From the NCBI RefSeq assembly GCF_008923205.2, contig NZ_WBMS02000003.1:284775-348774 (forward strand): a DNA stretch of 64,000 nucleotides. The letters run 5' to 3'. A program made the translations under genes and the position numbers. Source of the stretch: Actinomadura physcomitrii (GTDB lineage: Bacteria > Actinomycetota > Actinomycetes > Streptosporangiales > Streptosporangiaceae). Shown here one piece after another: positions 44,105-53,797 of the stretch; the first letter of the stretch is position 1, and the number at the start of each line of letters is the position of its first letter. The notes beneath the pieces are model-generated. The model was not told the DNA's origin, made no database searches, and saw only the letters and a program-made list of their open reading frames with translations.

Positions 44105-45343
44105 TCAGGCCAGGATCAAGTTGAGCCGGTCGACGCCGCGGACGGAGCTGAACCGGTACTTCGGGGGCGCCGCGGGATCCAGCCGGTAGTCGGGGATCCG
44201 GGCGTGCCACTCTTCGAGCGCGATGGCAAGGACGCGGCGGGCGAGGTGCATGCCGAGGCACCGATGGGGTCCCACGCCGAAGGCGAGCTGCCCGCCGCGA
44301 ATGCGCTCCAGATCGAGCTTGTCGGGGTCCTCGTGCGCGCGCGGGTCGAGGCCGCTCATGCCCCACGCGAGCATGACCTTGTCTCCGGGCCGGAACGTGA
44401 CCCCGTGGCGTTCGACCTCCTTCACCACGAGCCGTGCCGTGGTCAGCACCGGCTCGTGCCGGAGCAGCTCTTCCGCCAGCCGGGGGACCACTTCCGGCTT
44501 CGTGGTGATGAGGCCGCGCTCTTCGGGATGCTCCGCGAGCCAGGCCCAGGACAGCCCGAGCGCGCTCGTGGTCGTGTCGAGACTCGCCATCATCGTCACC
44601 ATGGCCGCGTTGGTGATCTCAGGCAGGGTCAGCGGACGTCCCCGGTAGGTGCCGGTCATGAGATGCGCGAGCACTCCCGGCGGGCCCGAGCCACCTGCCG
44701 CGCGGCGCTCCTCAACGATGTCGGCGAAGAATTGACGCACCGGGTTCGAGGCGGCCACGACCTCCGCGTCGGTCTGGGCGTTGGGCAGTGCGTCACGCAC
44801 GAACCAGTTCTTGAACGCGATGAACTCCGAGAGCTTCTCCCGCTCGATGCCGAAATGGAGCAGGAACGCTTCGGCGGGAAGGGTCTCCGCCAGGTCGGCG
44901 ATGACCTCGCAACGGTCCCCGCCTGCGATGCGGTCGACCAGTTCCACGGCGACGGCGCGGATCCCGTCGCTGATCGCGGCGATCGCTCCGGGGTTGAAGG
45001 CCTCGGCGAGCGTCAGCCGCCAAGCCCGGTGGTCGTCGCCGTCGAGCTCGAGCGGGATCTGCCGTTCGCCCTTCTCGAAGATCGAATGATAGGGGATGAG
45101 CGGCTCGAGGTTGGAGAAATACTCGGGTGATCGCGCGGCCCAGGCGACGTCCTCATGCCTGGTGAGGATCCAGTACCCGCCATGGGCCTCGGAACGGACG
45201 ATCGGCGCGGACTCGCGGATCTCCTCCCAGACCGGAATCGGATCGGCTTGCAACCACGGGGCGTAGGGCGAGAAACTCGCGATGCGGTCGGCAGCGGTGA
45301 CCGGGCAGGTATCGGCGGCCTGTCCCTCCTGGGCTGCAGACAC
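44105..45343 (-). CDS. Cytochrome P450
   Basis: 412 residues. Heme loop FGVGPHRCLGMH, and I-helix ASLDTT with the acid present, so catalysis should be normal. EELLRHEP covers the ExxR helix. The frame is open far upstream, but GTG at 45343, after GGAAGGATC, gives the natural N terminus. It lies between two ALDH genes, suggesting that oxidation of a methyl or alcohol group to an acid is completed in this unit. Confidence 0.88.
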   Translation of the reverse strand: MSAAQEGQAADTCPVTAADRIASFSPYAPWLQADPIPVWEEIRESAPIVRSEAHGGYWILTRHEDVAWAARSPEYFSNLEPLIPYHSIFEKGERQIPLELDGDDHRAWRLTLAEAFNPGAIAAISDGIRAVAVELVDRIAGGDRCEVIADLAETLPAEAFLLHFGIEREKLSEFIAFKNWFVRDALPNAQTDAEVVAASNPVRQFFADIVEERRAAGGSGPPGVLAHLMTGTYRGRPLTLPEITNAAMVTMMASLDTTTSALGLSWAWLAEHPEERGLITTKPEVVPRLAEELLRHEPVLTTARLVVKEVERHGVTFRPGDKVMLAWGMSGLDPRAHEDPDKLDLERIRGGQLAFGVGPHRCLGMHLARRVLAIALEEWHARIPDYRLDPAAPPKYRFSSVRGVDRLNLILA

Positions 45344-45368
45344 GATCAGATCCTTCCTTCTCTTCTCA

Positions 45369-46874
45369 TCAGTGCCTGATGGCGCCTGCCGGGGCGCTGA
45401 TGACGCGGGCTTCGGTGAACGATTCGAACCCGCCGACGCCGTATTCGTCGCCGACGCCGCTTTCACGCATCCCACCGCGAGGGGTGTCGACGCCGTAGTA
45501 CTTGGCGCCGTTGGTGTCGACGATCGCGGTGCGAATGCGCTGCGCCACCTCGAAGGCCCGCTGCGGAGAGGCGGACGACACGGCGCCGGCGAGGCCATAG
45601 CGCGAGTTGTTGGCGATCGCCACCGCCTCGTCGTCGTCGGAGTAGGGGATGACCGCGAGGACCGGGCCGAAGGCCTCCTCCTGGGCGACATAGGAGTCTG
45701 GGTGGACGTCGGCCAGGACGGTGGCTTCGACGAAGTAGCCGTGTGGTGCGTCGGGCCGGCGTCCACCGGCGACCAGGCGCGCTCCGTCCGCGATGCCGCG
45801 TTCGATATGGCCGAGCACCTTGTCGCGCTGTGCGTCGCTGATGAGCGGGCCCATGTGCGTGGTCGGATCCGAGGGGTCGCCCCACGGGACGGCCGCGGCC
45901 GCTTCCGCCGCGACTTCCAGTCCCTCTTCGTAGCGGGAACGGGGGAGGAGCAGCCGGGTCAGGTTGGAGCATCCTTGGCCCGCGTGCCGGGACATGCGCA
46001 GGACGTTGGCCCGGACCCCCGCGGCGATGTCGGCATCGTCAAGGAGGATGTTCGCCGACTTGCCGCCGAGCTCCATGACCACGTTCTTCGCGGTCTGGCC
46101 CGCCGAAGCCGCGATCATCCTGCCCACCGCGGTCGAGCCGGTGAAGGTGACCATGTCGACACGCGGGTCGGCGACGAGGAACCGGCCGAGCTCGTCGGAG
46201 GAGCCGGTGAGCACGTTCACCACACCGGCGGGGATGTCGGTCTCCTCAGCCACCAGTTGCGCGAACAGGTTAGCCGTCCACGGGGTGAGCGGCGACGGCT
46301 TGAGGATCACGCAGTTGCCCGCCGCCAGCGCCGGGCCGAGCTTGAGCATGATCTGCTGGTACGGGTAGTTGTAGGGGGTGATGGCCGTCACCACGCCCAC
46401 CGGATCGCGGATGACGAGGCGGTCACTGACACCCGCGGCGGTGGTCACCGGGTCCAGCCAGGTCCGGTACGGGTAGCCCTCGGCCAGGCCCGCCCAGTAC
46501 TCGATCTCCTCGGTCGTCGTCTCCAATTGCAGGTCGCGGGTCATCACGATCGGGCAGCCCACCTCTGCCACGAGGACCGCGCGGAAGCGTTCCACCGCCT
46601 TCCGGGCGGCCTGCTGGAGCTGACGCAGGCATCGGGCGCGAAATGCCGGATCGGCCGCCCACGCGCCGTCATCGAACGCCGCACGGGCGGCCGCCACGGC
46701 GTGCTCCGCATCCGCGGTGCTCGCGTCCGGTGCGCCGCCCAGGACCTTTTCGCTATAGGGGTCGACGTTGTCGAAGGTGGCGTTCCCCTCCGCCGGCACG
46801 AGTTCGCCGCCGATCAGGAGCCGGGCGTCGAGGCCGACCCTCTGGTCGACACCGCCGCTGTTCGCCATGGCCAT
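45369..46874 (-). CDS. Aldehyde dehydrogenase
   Basis: 501 residues. ELGGKSANI carries the base Glu, HAGQGCSNLTR the catalytic Cys, and PYNYPYQQIM the cofactor region. ATG at 46874 is six bases after AAGGAG; the open frame extends to 46991 but would begin too close to the operator. First gene of a minus-strand unit ALDH, P450, ALDH, with an operator copy about 145 bases upstream. Confidence 0.88.
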   Translation of the reverse strand: MAMANSGGVDQRVGLDARLLIGGELVPAEGNATFDNVDPYSEKVLGGAPDASTADAEHAVAAARAAFDDGAWAADPAFRARCLRQLQQAARKAVERFRAVLVAEVGCPIVMTRDLQLETTTEEIEYWAGLAEGYPYRTWLDPVTTAAGVSDRLVIRDPVGVVTAITPYNYPYQQIMLKLGPALAAGNCVILKPSPLTPWTANLFAQLVAEETDIPAGVVNVLTGSSDELGRFLVADPRVDMVTFTGSTAVGRMIAASAGQTAKNVVMELGGKSANILLDDADIAAGVRANVLRMSRHAGQGCSNLTRLLLPRSRYEEGLEVAAEAAAAVPWGDPSDPTTHMGPLISDAQRDKVLGHIERGIADGARLVAGGRRPDAPHGYFVEATVLADVHPDSYVAQEEAFGPVLAVIPYSDDDEAVAIANNSRYGLAGAVSSASPQRAFEVAQRIRTAIVDTNGAKYYGVDTPRGGMRESGVGDEYGVGGFESFTEARVISAPAGAIRH

Positions 46875-47016
46875 CACGTTCTCCTTCGGGCTCCGCTCGG
46901 TTCGGCAGGGAGTCAACGGCGCGGCCTCGCGATGCGGTGGCTGGACGGCCGCCTGACCGATGCCTTCGACGGTCCTCTCCGCCGACGACATGACCCCTCC
47001 TCACCGATTTCAAGGC

Positions 47017-47035
47017 AATCCTACATCCAGGATCC
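47017..47035. promoter_or_regulatory. Operator copy 9 upstream of the ALDH-P450-ALDH unit
   Basis: ACATCCAGGATCC at 47023-47035; on the minus strand it is followed by TAGGAT (47023-47018), a likely -10. Nearly the same sequence as the copy at 30126. Confidence 0.7.
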
Positions 47036-47071
47036 TTTGCGTGCCCGGTCGCGGGAGCATCGACCGGCCGG

Positions 47072-48091
47072 CTAAGGGAGGACGACGGCTCGGCCGAGGA
47101 TCCGTCCCGCCTCGACCGCGTCGACGGCTTCGGCCGCTCGATCGAGGGGATAGCACTTCACCTCCGGCCGGATTCCGGTGCGGCGTACGAGTTCGAACAG
47201 CTCCGCCAACTCGGTCCGCGACCCCGCGGACACACGCCGGAGCGCGACCTCGGGCATGAGGCGACCGGCCGAAGTAGCTTCGAAGCCGAGCGCGCCGCCG
47301 CCGAGCCCCGCGACGACGATCGCAGAGCCGCGGTTGGTGACCTGTGCCGCCAGATCCAGCGTGTCGTCCGCGCCGACGAAGTCCAGTACGACGTCGATCT
47401 CCCGCCCATGCACCAGATCTCTCACCGCGTTCGCCGCGGCGGCGCCCGCTGGGACGACATGGTGCGCGCCGAGCCGGGCCGCTAGTTCGAGCTTCCCCTC
47501 ATGGGCGTCCACGGTGATGACTTCGGCTTCGGTGGTGGCGAGGACCATCTGCAGTGCGAGATGGCCCAAGCCGCCGACACCGATCACCAGCGTGCGCGAC
47601 CAGTCGTCGGTCAGTGATGCGGCTGATCGCACGGAGTGGAACGCGGTCAGCCCGGCGTCGGTCAGCGGGGCTGCCGTGGTGGCATCGAGGCCGGAGGCGT
47701 CGACCAGGTTTCGCGCGGGCACGACGACGAATTCGGCGAGGCCGCCGTCGGTGTGCGTGCCGATGCCGCGATAACCGGTACGGCACAGGTTGTCGGCACC
47801 GCGCTTGCATGCCGAGCAAGAACCGCACCCGCGCAACACGTAGACGGCGACCTGGGAGCCCGCGGCCCAGTCGCCGCCGGGGCCGGCCTCGCGGACGACG
47901 CCGACGATCTCGTGTCCGAGCGTGACGGGAAGCGACATGCCCAGCATCGGCGGGGCCTGTCGGATGAACACATCGCTGTGGCATACGCCGGTGGCGGCCA
48001 CCTGCAGGAGGACCTCCCCGGGGCCGGGTGCGGGATCGTCCGTCTCGACGAGTTCCGTACGTCCGGGCGCGAGTACTTGGAAGGCGCGCAT
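47072..48091 (-). CDS. Zn-dependent alcohol dehydrogenase
   Basis: 339 residues. Catalytic zinc region CHSDVFI and GHEIVGVV, structural zinc CGSCSACKRGADNLC, Rossmann GVGGLG. ATG at 48091 (MRAFQVL) is the natural family start; the frame is open further up. Divergent from the B12-binding protein with two operators in between. Confidence 0.87.
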   Translation of the reverse strand: MRAFQVLAPGRTELVETDDPAPGPGEVLLQVAATGVCHSDVFIRQAPPMLGMSLPVTLGHEIVGVVREAGPGGDWAAGSQVAVYVLRGCGSCSACKRGADNLCRTGYRGIGTHTDGGLAEFVVVPARNLVDASGLDATTAAPLTDAGLTAFHSVRSAASLTDDWSRTLVIGVGGLGHLALQMVLATTEAEVITVDAHEGKLELAARLGAHHVVPAGAAAANAVRDLVHGREIDVVLDFVGADDTLDLAAQVTNRGSAIVVAGLGGGALGFEATSAGRLMPEVALRRVSAGSRTELAELFELVRRTGIRPEVKCYPLDRAAEAVDAVEAGRILGRAVVLP

Positions 48092-48145
48092 GTCAGGCGG
48101 CGGTCGGTGGTGCGAGGCCGACATCGGTGAGCATGAAGGCATGCT

Positions 48146-48158
48146 ACATCCTGGATTC
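48146..48158. promoter_or_regulatory. Operator copy 10, divergent region ADH / B12-binding gene
   Basis: ACATCCTGGATTC, the ADH-side copy of a pair whose centres are 34 bp apart, just over three helical turns. Confidence 0.7.
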
Positions 48159-48179
48159 AATTGCACCCTGGTATAACTA

Positions 48180-48192
48180 GGATCCTGGATGC
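48180..48192. promoter_or_regulatory. Operator copy 11, divergent region ADH / B12-binding gene
   Basis: GGATCCTGGATGC, starting three bases after TATAAC (48172-48177), a likely -10 box for the plus-strand gene, so it would cover the transcription start. Confidence 0.72.
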
Positions 48193-48211
48193 ATTCGATG
48201 GAGGGATGGCG

Positions 48212-48625
<414 letters not shown>

Positions 48626-48661
48626 GAGGGCCGCGTGGTCGCGGCGGGGTGAGGAGCGACG

Positions 48662-49246
48662 ATGCAAGACTTCCTTTTCCGGCTGGGGACGGCCGTGGTG
48701 ATCGGTGCGAACGATCCGGTCGCCGAAACCATCGCCACGAAGTTCGCCGACCGCGGTTCGAGGGTCGTGCAGGGGCGATCTTGGGGTGACGCCCTGGCGC
48801 AGCTCGATCCGGGCTCCGAGGTCCACACGTTCGTGGCCCTCGCGCGAACGCGAACTCCGGACATCGGCGCGCTCCTGGACCTGCTGACCGCCGTGCTGCC
48901 CCGGTTGAGGCACGCGCAGGGCAGCGTCCTGGTGGTCACGTCCTCGCAGTGCGCGAGTGAGACGAAGGGCGACCTGGACGAGGTTCTGCGGGAGATCGCC
49001 GCCATCGAGCGCGCTCACGGGGTGAGGGTCAACCAGGTGGTCGCCGGGCACCTTGCGGACGACCTTCTCGCATTGGACATGCCACCTGAGTCGAGGCTGA
49101 CGGGGACGCTCGCGGACGTCGCTGAAGCGGTCTGCTTCCTGGCAAGCGATCGTGCCGGCTACATCAGCGGGCAGTGTCTCGCCGTCAACGGCGGAGCGCC
49201 TACGGGCGAGCGCAGGGCGAAGGTGGACGCCGCGCGTAGTGGTTAG
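48662..49246 (+). CDS. Divergent SDR-like protein lacking catalytic residues
   Basis: 194 residues, shorter than normal SDRs. The end CFLASDRAGYISGQCLAVNGG is clear SDR, but the cofactor loop reads VIGANDPVAE without the usual Gly pattern and there is no YxxxK. It may be a non-catalytic relative or a partly eroded enzyme. It follows the B12-binding gene by 36 bases in the same unit; GAGGAGCG is in front of the ATG. Confidence 0.7.
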   Translation: MQDFLFRLGTAVVIGANDPVAETIATKFADRGSRVVQGRSWGDALAQLDPGSEVHTFVALARTRTPDIGALLDLLTAVLPRLRHAQGSVLVVTSSQCASETKGDLDEVLREIAAIERAHGVRVNQVVAGHLADDLLALDMPPESRLTGTLADVAEAVCFLASDRAGYISGQCLAVNGGAPTGERRAKVDAARSG

Positions 49247-49308
49247 CGACCTGATCGGTCTCGCTACCCCCGCGTCAATGCTTTGGACCATCGCAAAGTG
49301 GAGACTCA

Positions 49309-50604
49309 ATGGCTGAGACGGACCCGCGTGAAGCGGCCGGGGCGACGAGCTGGGCAGTAAGTGCGGGCGCGGAAACTGAAGGAACCGCTCACGCACATTG
49401 CCCGGCCTGGGTGCGCGACCTCAACATCTGGACTGACGAGGGTCTTCACCGTGACCCGTACCCCCAGTACGCCGAATTGCGCAGCTACCCCATCGGGCGA
49501 AGTGACCGCCTCGGCGGCTACTACGTCATCTCCCGATACGACGACGTCCTGGCCGTCCTCCAGGACGCGGTCAACTTCTCGAACGAACATCTCTTCGTTC
49601 CGCCGACAAGAGACCCGTCCGGCAGGCGGATCCCCATCGAGCTGGATCCGCCGGAGCACGGCCTCTACAAGAGGATGCTCGCCGGCTTCTTCTCCCCGCA
49701 GTGGACGCGCCGGTTCGAGCCGACGGTCCGCGGCATCGTGCGCGACCTGCTCGCACCCCATGTCGGTCGCTCCGAATTGGAGTTCATGTCGTCCGTCGCG
49801 GTGCCGCTGCCGTTCCGCGCCATGGCAGTGGCGTTCGGGCTACCGCCCGGCGACGCTGACCTGCTGCGAGGCTGGGACGACCAGATGCGGTCGGGCACCA
49901 GCGACCTGGACGCTCGCAAGCGGGCCTCGGCGTCGGTGCGGGTGAAGCTTCTCGGCTATTTCGCCGACCTGACGGCGGCCCGGAGGGCCGAACCGATCGC
50001 GCCTGCCGATGGGCTGGTCGGCATGGTGGACGCGCTCGTTGCGGCCCGGGTGGGGGAGGACAAGCGGGAGCTCGAGCTCGATGAGATGGCCAACATATGC
50101 GTGACCATGTGGAACGCCAGCCTGCACACGACCGCGAACGTGCTGGGTAACACGATGGTGCACCTGGCGGCTCGCCCGGATCTGCGCGACCGCCTGGTGG
50201 CAGATCCATCGGTCATCCGAGAGGCGCTAGAGGAGCTCATGCGCTACGAGTCCATCGTTGCGCAGGCACGGCTGGTGCGGGGCGAGGTCACCGTCGGTGG
50301 CAGGGCGATGCGTCCTGGAGACCACGTCGTGACGCTGACAGGCTCCGCCGGCCGCGACGCCGCCGTCTACGAGGATCCCGATTCGATCGACTTCGACCGG
50401 CCGGTCAAGAAGCACCTGATGTTCGGTGCCGGGCTGCACCGGTGCATCGGTTCGCATGTCGCGCGGATGGAACTGCGCGTCGCGCTCGAGGAGATCCACG
50501 CGACCTTCCCGCACTACCGCGCCGATCCCGCACGTCCCTCCCGCCGGCACACCGGGCTCGAGCGCGGCACCGAGAGCCTTCACCTGCTGCTCGGTGCCGC
50601 CTGA
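49309..50604 (+). CDS. Cytochrome P450 with His in the I-helix acid position
   Basis: 431 residues. Heme loop FGAGLHRCIGSH is intact. In the I-helix, where AG-x-(D/E)-TT is expected, it reads ASLHTT, so His replaces the acid. ELMRYES is the ExxR helix. The next gene, 29 bases downstream, is a ferredoxin, the likely redox partner. Confidence 0.87.
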   Translation: MAETDPREAAGATSWAVSAGAETEGTAHAHCPAWVRDLNIWTDEGLHRDPYPQYAELRSYPIGRSDRLGGYYVISRYDDVLAVLQDAVNFSNEHLFVPPTRDPSGRRIPIELDPPEHGLYKRMLAGFFSPQWTRRFEPTVRGIVRDLLAPHVGRSELEFMSSVAVPLPFRAMAVAFGLPPGDADLLRGWDDQMRSGTSDLDARKRASASVRVKLLGYFADLTAARRAEPIAPADGLVGMVDALVAARVGEDKRELELDEMANICVTMWNASLHTTANVLGNTMVHLAARPDLRDRLVADPSVIREALEELMRYESIVAQARLVRGEVTVGGRAMRPGDHVVTLTGSAGRDAAVYEDPDSIDFDRPVKKHLMFGAGLHRCIGSHVARMELRVALEEIHATFPHYRADPARPSRRHTGLERGTESLHLLLGAA

Positions 50605-50633
50605 TCTGTCTCACGACAAGGAAGAGACTGCTG

Positions 50634-50828
50634 ATGAAGGTCACCGTTCACGCCGACCGCTGCATGGGGCACGCGATGTGCAACGCCGTCGCGCCCGAGG
50701 TCTACGAGATCGACGACGACGGCTACAACGTCATGGGCACCGTCGAGATCGAGCCGGACAAGGAGGCCCTGGCTCGGCAAGGCGCCGCCGCATGCCCCGA
50801 GCGGGCGATCGAGGTCACCACCGACTGA
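50634..50828 (+). CDS. One-cluster ferredoxin
   Basis: 64 residues. RCMGHAMC and AACPERA give the small actinobacterial P450-ferredoxin pattern. GGAAGAG precedes the ATG. It directly follows the P450 at 49309 and should serve as its electron donor. Confidence 0.87.
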   Translation: MKVTVHADRCMGHAMCNAVAPEVYEIDDDGYNVMGTVEIEPDKEALARQGAAACPERAIEVTTD

Positions 50829-50834
50829 CGCGCG

Positions 50835-51065
50835 ATGCCCCTGCAGCCGCTGCTCGTCAACGATGCTTGGGATCGCATCGACGCCGCAGCCGAAAAGGGC
50901 GACCGGAAGCCCATCGAGTTGGAGACCTTCTTCATCGGCCAGGTCGTCGGGGGATTCACTGAACTCCGCCCGGCGGGCGAGATCACGCGGCGGATCGCAG
51001 CAGACTGCGAGCGGCGCCTGCGTGACCTTGCGCGCATCCTCGACGCCACCGCCGGGCCGGTTTGA
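50835..51065 (+). CDS. Small hypothetical protein
   Basis: 76 residues, soluble and mostly helical, with an acidic/basic C-terminal helix (RRIAADCERRLRDLARILDA). Begins 6 bases after the ferredoxin stop, so it is co-translated with the P450 system. No family recognised. Confidence 0.6.
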   Translation: MPLQPLLVNDAWDRIDAAAEKGDRKPIELETFFIGQVVGGFTELRPAGEITRRIAADCERRLRDLARILDATAGPV

Positions 51066-51080
51066 TCCGGTCCGTGGACG

Positions 51081-51115
51081 ACGTGCGGCCGCCTCGCTTC
51101 GGCGCGGCCGCACGT
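51081..51115. terminator. Bidirectional hairpin terminator
   Basis: A perfect 12-bp stem (51081-51092 with 51104-51115) and an 11-base loop between the convergent P450/ferredoxin unit and the AraC gene. Confidence 0.75.
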
Positions 51116-51145
51116 TCCTCTGGTCGGCTCTAACGAGGAAGCCGC

Positions 51146-51982
51146 TCAGGCCCCGCGGTGACCGGACGATGAGTGTCGGTACCGGCTGGGGCTCTGTCCG
51201 GTGTAATCGGTGAAGGCTCGCGCGAACGCGCCGGCATTGTCGAAACCGACTTCGGCGGCCACGCTGAGGACGGTCCGCTTCGGATCGTCGAGCAACGCCA
51301 TCGCCCGGATCAGCCGGCTACGTCGGAGATAGGTCCGCCAGGTCATTCCAGCGACGGTCGCGAATCGCCGGCGCAGCGTGCGTTCGGACACCGCCACCGC
51401 GACGGCCACCCGTTCGACCGTCGCCGTGCCCAAGTGATCGTCGGTGAAGCGCATTGCCGCCGCTACGACCGGGTCCTCGCTCACCGGCAGATAGAACGGA
51501 GACTCGTTCTCCAACCAGCGTTCGACTAGACCCGCCAAGGTCGTGAAGTACGACACCGCAAGAGCATCCTCGCAGGTCCGGTCGATGGGCCAACGGGCGC
51601 CGAAGAGGATCATCTCGCGAAAGACCGGTTCCACCCTCAACACTCGCGCCTGGTCCGCCATGCCGCTGATCAGCTCCCGATCGAAGAACAGCGATACGGT
51701 GCGCACTTTGCGCAGGATGGTGTTGTGGGGGAGGCCGGCAGGAATCCATACGGCCTGCTGGGGCGGTGTCAAATATCGAGCGGTGGCGGTCTGTACCTGC
51801 ACCGCACCTTCGGATGCGTACTCGATCTGATGCTCGTCGTGCACATGCCATCCCGAGACAAAGTCGGTGGTGATGTGCGGATAGGTTCCTGCGCTCACCG
51901 GCGAGGCGGGCGGCCGCAATGGCACCAGGCGTGGCATGGCCGGAGAAGCGGCAGAGGTGACCGTTGCCGCAGAGACGGTCAT
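51146..51982 (-). CDS. AraC-family regulator with N-terminal cupin
   Basis: 278 residues. The N-terminal half is a cupin ligand domain (SGWHVHDEHQIEYASEGA, then IPAGLPHNT), the C-terminal 100 residues hold two HTH motifs (ERVAVAVAVSERTLRRRF and SVAAEVGFDNAGAFARAF). This is the layout of AraC proteins that control efflux or nearby oxidative genes. It is divergent from a methyltransferase, with starts only 21 bases apart. Confidence 0.87.
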   Translation of the reverse strand: MTVSAATVTSAASPAMPRLVPLRPPASPVSAGTYPHITTDFVSGWHVHDEHQIEYASEGAVQVQTATARYLTPPQQAVWIPAGLPHNTILRKVRTVSLFFDRELISGMADQARVLRVEPVFREMILFGARWPIDRTCEDALAVSYFTTLAGLVERWLENESPFYLPVSEDPVVAAAMRFTDDHLGTATVERVAVAVAVSERTLRRRFATVAGMTWRTYLRRSRLIRAMALLDDPKRTVLSVAAEVGFDNAGAFARAFTDYTGQSPSRYRHSSSGHRGA

Positions 51983-52003
51983 GACCGGCGATGGTACTCA
52001 TGA

Positions 52004-52588
52004 ATGGTGAACAAACGCCACCTCGAATACCTCGCCGGACCACAGTGGGCCGAATTCCTGCGGTCCCGGCTCCGGCCATGGCTAATGGAGGCCGGGGATC
52101 TCAACGGCGACGTGCTGGAGATCGGCCCCGGCCCGGGTCTCACCACGGACATGCTGCGCGCCAATGCCGCGTCCGTGACCGCCGTCGAAGTCGACCCGCA
52201 ACTGGCCGCCGCGCTCGCCGAGCGGCTCGTCGGCACGAATGTCCATGTCATCGCGGGGGACGCGAGCAGGGTCTCGCTTCCCGAAGCCCGGTTCTCCACT
52301 GCTCTCTGCCTGTCCATGCTGCATCACGTGCCCTCCGTCCGCCAGCAGGACGATCTGCTCGCAGCCGCCCAGCGCTCCTTGCGTTCCGGAGGCACGTTGA
52401 TCGGTGTCGACTCCCTCGACACCGAGCGAATCCGCGCTGCACACGAAGACGACACGTTTCTGCCCATCGACCCGGAAACCCTCCCCGCCCGCCTCGAAGC
52501 GGCCAGCTTCACCGGCGTGGTCATCGACTATGGGGGCACCTACCAAAGCGTCGGCGATCAAGTAAGGTTCGTCGCTCGCAGACCCTGA
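52004..52588 (+). CDS. Class I SAM-dependent methyltransferase
   Basis: 194 residues. Motif I VLEIGPGPGLTTDML, VEVDPQ as acidic loop, and SMLHHVPS; a Rossmann SAM-binding protein of the ubiquinone/menaquinone methyltransferase-like type. Substrate unknown. Divergent from the AraC gene, which may control it. Confidence 0.83.
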   Translation: MVNKRHLEYLAGPQWAEFLRSRLRPWLMEAGDLNGDVLEIGPGPGLTTDMLRANAASVTAVEVDPQLAAALAERLVGTNVHVIAGDASRVSLPEARFSTALCLSMLHHVPSVRQQDDLLAAAQRSLRSGGTLIGVDSLDTERIRAAHEDDTFLPIDPETLPARLEAASFTGVVIDYGGTYQSVGDQVRFVARRP

Positions 52589-52663
52589 TGACCATGAGCC
52601 CGGCGTATGGATGTGGCGATCAATCGGCCCTTGCGCTGATCACGGAAGGCTGTCGCAGCCGGG

Positions 52664-53488
52664 TCACGGTTTCCGAGCGAGCCCTCCGACGATGAGCCGC
52701 TGCCAAACGTTGGGCTCGTCGTCGGCCGGCTCGTCCGGGTGCCATTGGCATAGCGGTACGATGCCGGGTTCGATCAACTCGAGGCCAGTGAAGAACGCGC
52801 CGATCTCGTCAGCTTCCCGCCAGCGACCGCGACCGAATGCCTGCTGCAGCTTCGCCTCGATCTCTTGAGCCTCGGGCCTGTTCTCCCGATAGAAATGGGT
52901 GATGAAGAAATAGCTGCCGGAGGGAAGGGCATCGCGAAGGACGGCCATGATGCCGCCCGGATCCTCCTCATCGAGGAGGTGGTGCAGGATGGCGCACAAT
53001 ATGACGCCGACCGGACGGTCGAAGTCGATCAGACGCCGGGTGGCGGGATTGTCGAGGATCGACTGCGGTTGTCGGATGTCGGCCTGGATCACGGTCGTGT
53101 TGTCGTTCTCGTCGAGCAGTGCGCGTCCGTGGGCGAGAACGATCGGGTCGTTGTCGACATAGACGACATGGGCGTCGGGAAGATGGCGATGAGCGACCTG
53201 GTGGACGTTCTCTGTCGTGGGTAGACCGCTGCCGATGTCAATGAGCTGTCGGATCCCGGCCCTCTGGACGAGATGGCGTACGGCCCGGCCAAGGACCTTC
53301 CGGTTGTCGACGGCGATCGTCACGGCGCCGGGAAGCTGCGCCTTGATGATGTCGCCCACGGCCCGGTCGGCGGCGAAGTTGTCCTTTCCGCCGATCAGGT
53401 AGTCATAGGTCCGGGCGATGCTCGGAATCGTCGGATCGATTCTCGTCGGCGTCCGGCCGTCCTGCCCACCGGTCTCGGAGGTCTTCAT
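52664..53488 (-). CDS. DUF574-type SAM-dependent methyltransferase
   Basis: About 274 residues. TYDYLIGGKDNFAADRAVGD and LIDIGSGLPTTENVH are the hallmarks of the large actinobacterial DUF574/'SAM-dependent methyltransferase' family, present in many copies in Streptomyces and Actinomadura. ATG at 53488 follows AAGGAGC; the frame extends to 53557. Function not known in any member I can name. An operator-like copy lies about 115 bases upstream. Confidence 0.85.
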   Translation of the reverse strand: MKTSETGGQDGRTPTRIDPTIPSIARTYDYLIGGKDNFAADRAVGDIIKAQLPGAVTIAVDNRKVLGRAVRHLVQRAGIRQLIDIGSGLPTTENVHQVAHRHLPDAHVVYVDNDPIVLAHGRALLDENDNTTVIQADIRQPQSILDNPATRRLIDFDRPVGVILCAILHHLLDEEDPGGIMAVLRDALPSGSYFFITHFYRENRPEAQEIEAKLQQAFGRGRWREADEIGAFFTGLELIEPGIVPLCQWHPDEPADDEPNVWQRLIVGGLARKP

Positions 53489-53797
53489 GAGGTCGCTCCT
53501 TACGTGGGTTCGCCGCCTGATCGGCCGCCCGGAGGGAATATTCGATGCCTGGGACATATCGCTCTCGTCCGCCGTGGCAATGGTTCATGCTACCAGGGCT
53601 GCGTATCCTGAATCTCGGATTCAAGTGTAAGAGCATCTGAGGCGATCGCAGAACTTTGGGACTTCCCGCGTGAGGGGAAGCGACGATCCGCTGTACTACC
53701 TCGTGGCCAGGACGGTGCTTGGATCGACATCGAGTTGCGGCGGCGAGCCGTGAGGTTCGAGGAGTGCGACGAGGCGATTGCGGATCGCCTGCGGAAC
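53489..53797. other. Intergenic region with an operator-like site
   Basis: 309 bases with no gene. It contains the operator-like sequence at 53603-53622; nothing else was recognised. Confidence 0.5.
53603..53622. promoter_or_regulatory. Operator copy 12 (imperfect) upstream of DUF574 gene
   Basis: GTATCCTGAATCTCGGATTC. It aligns with the 47017 copy as ATCC-N3-ATC-N2-GGATYC but has a changed centre. Confidence 0.45.

Noticed and set aside
45344..45766. N-terminal extension of the P450 at 44105 by an open frame
   Set aside because: The extra part overlaps the ALDH gene in another frame and is Ser/Arg/Pro-rich, typical of a shadow frame.
51066..51145. Possible small RNA between P450/ferredoxin unit and AraC
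   Set aside because: The structure is a simple perfect hairpin between convergent genes, best explained as a shared terminator.
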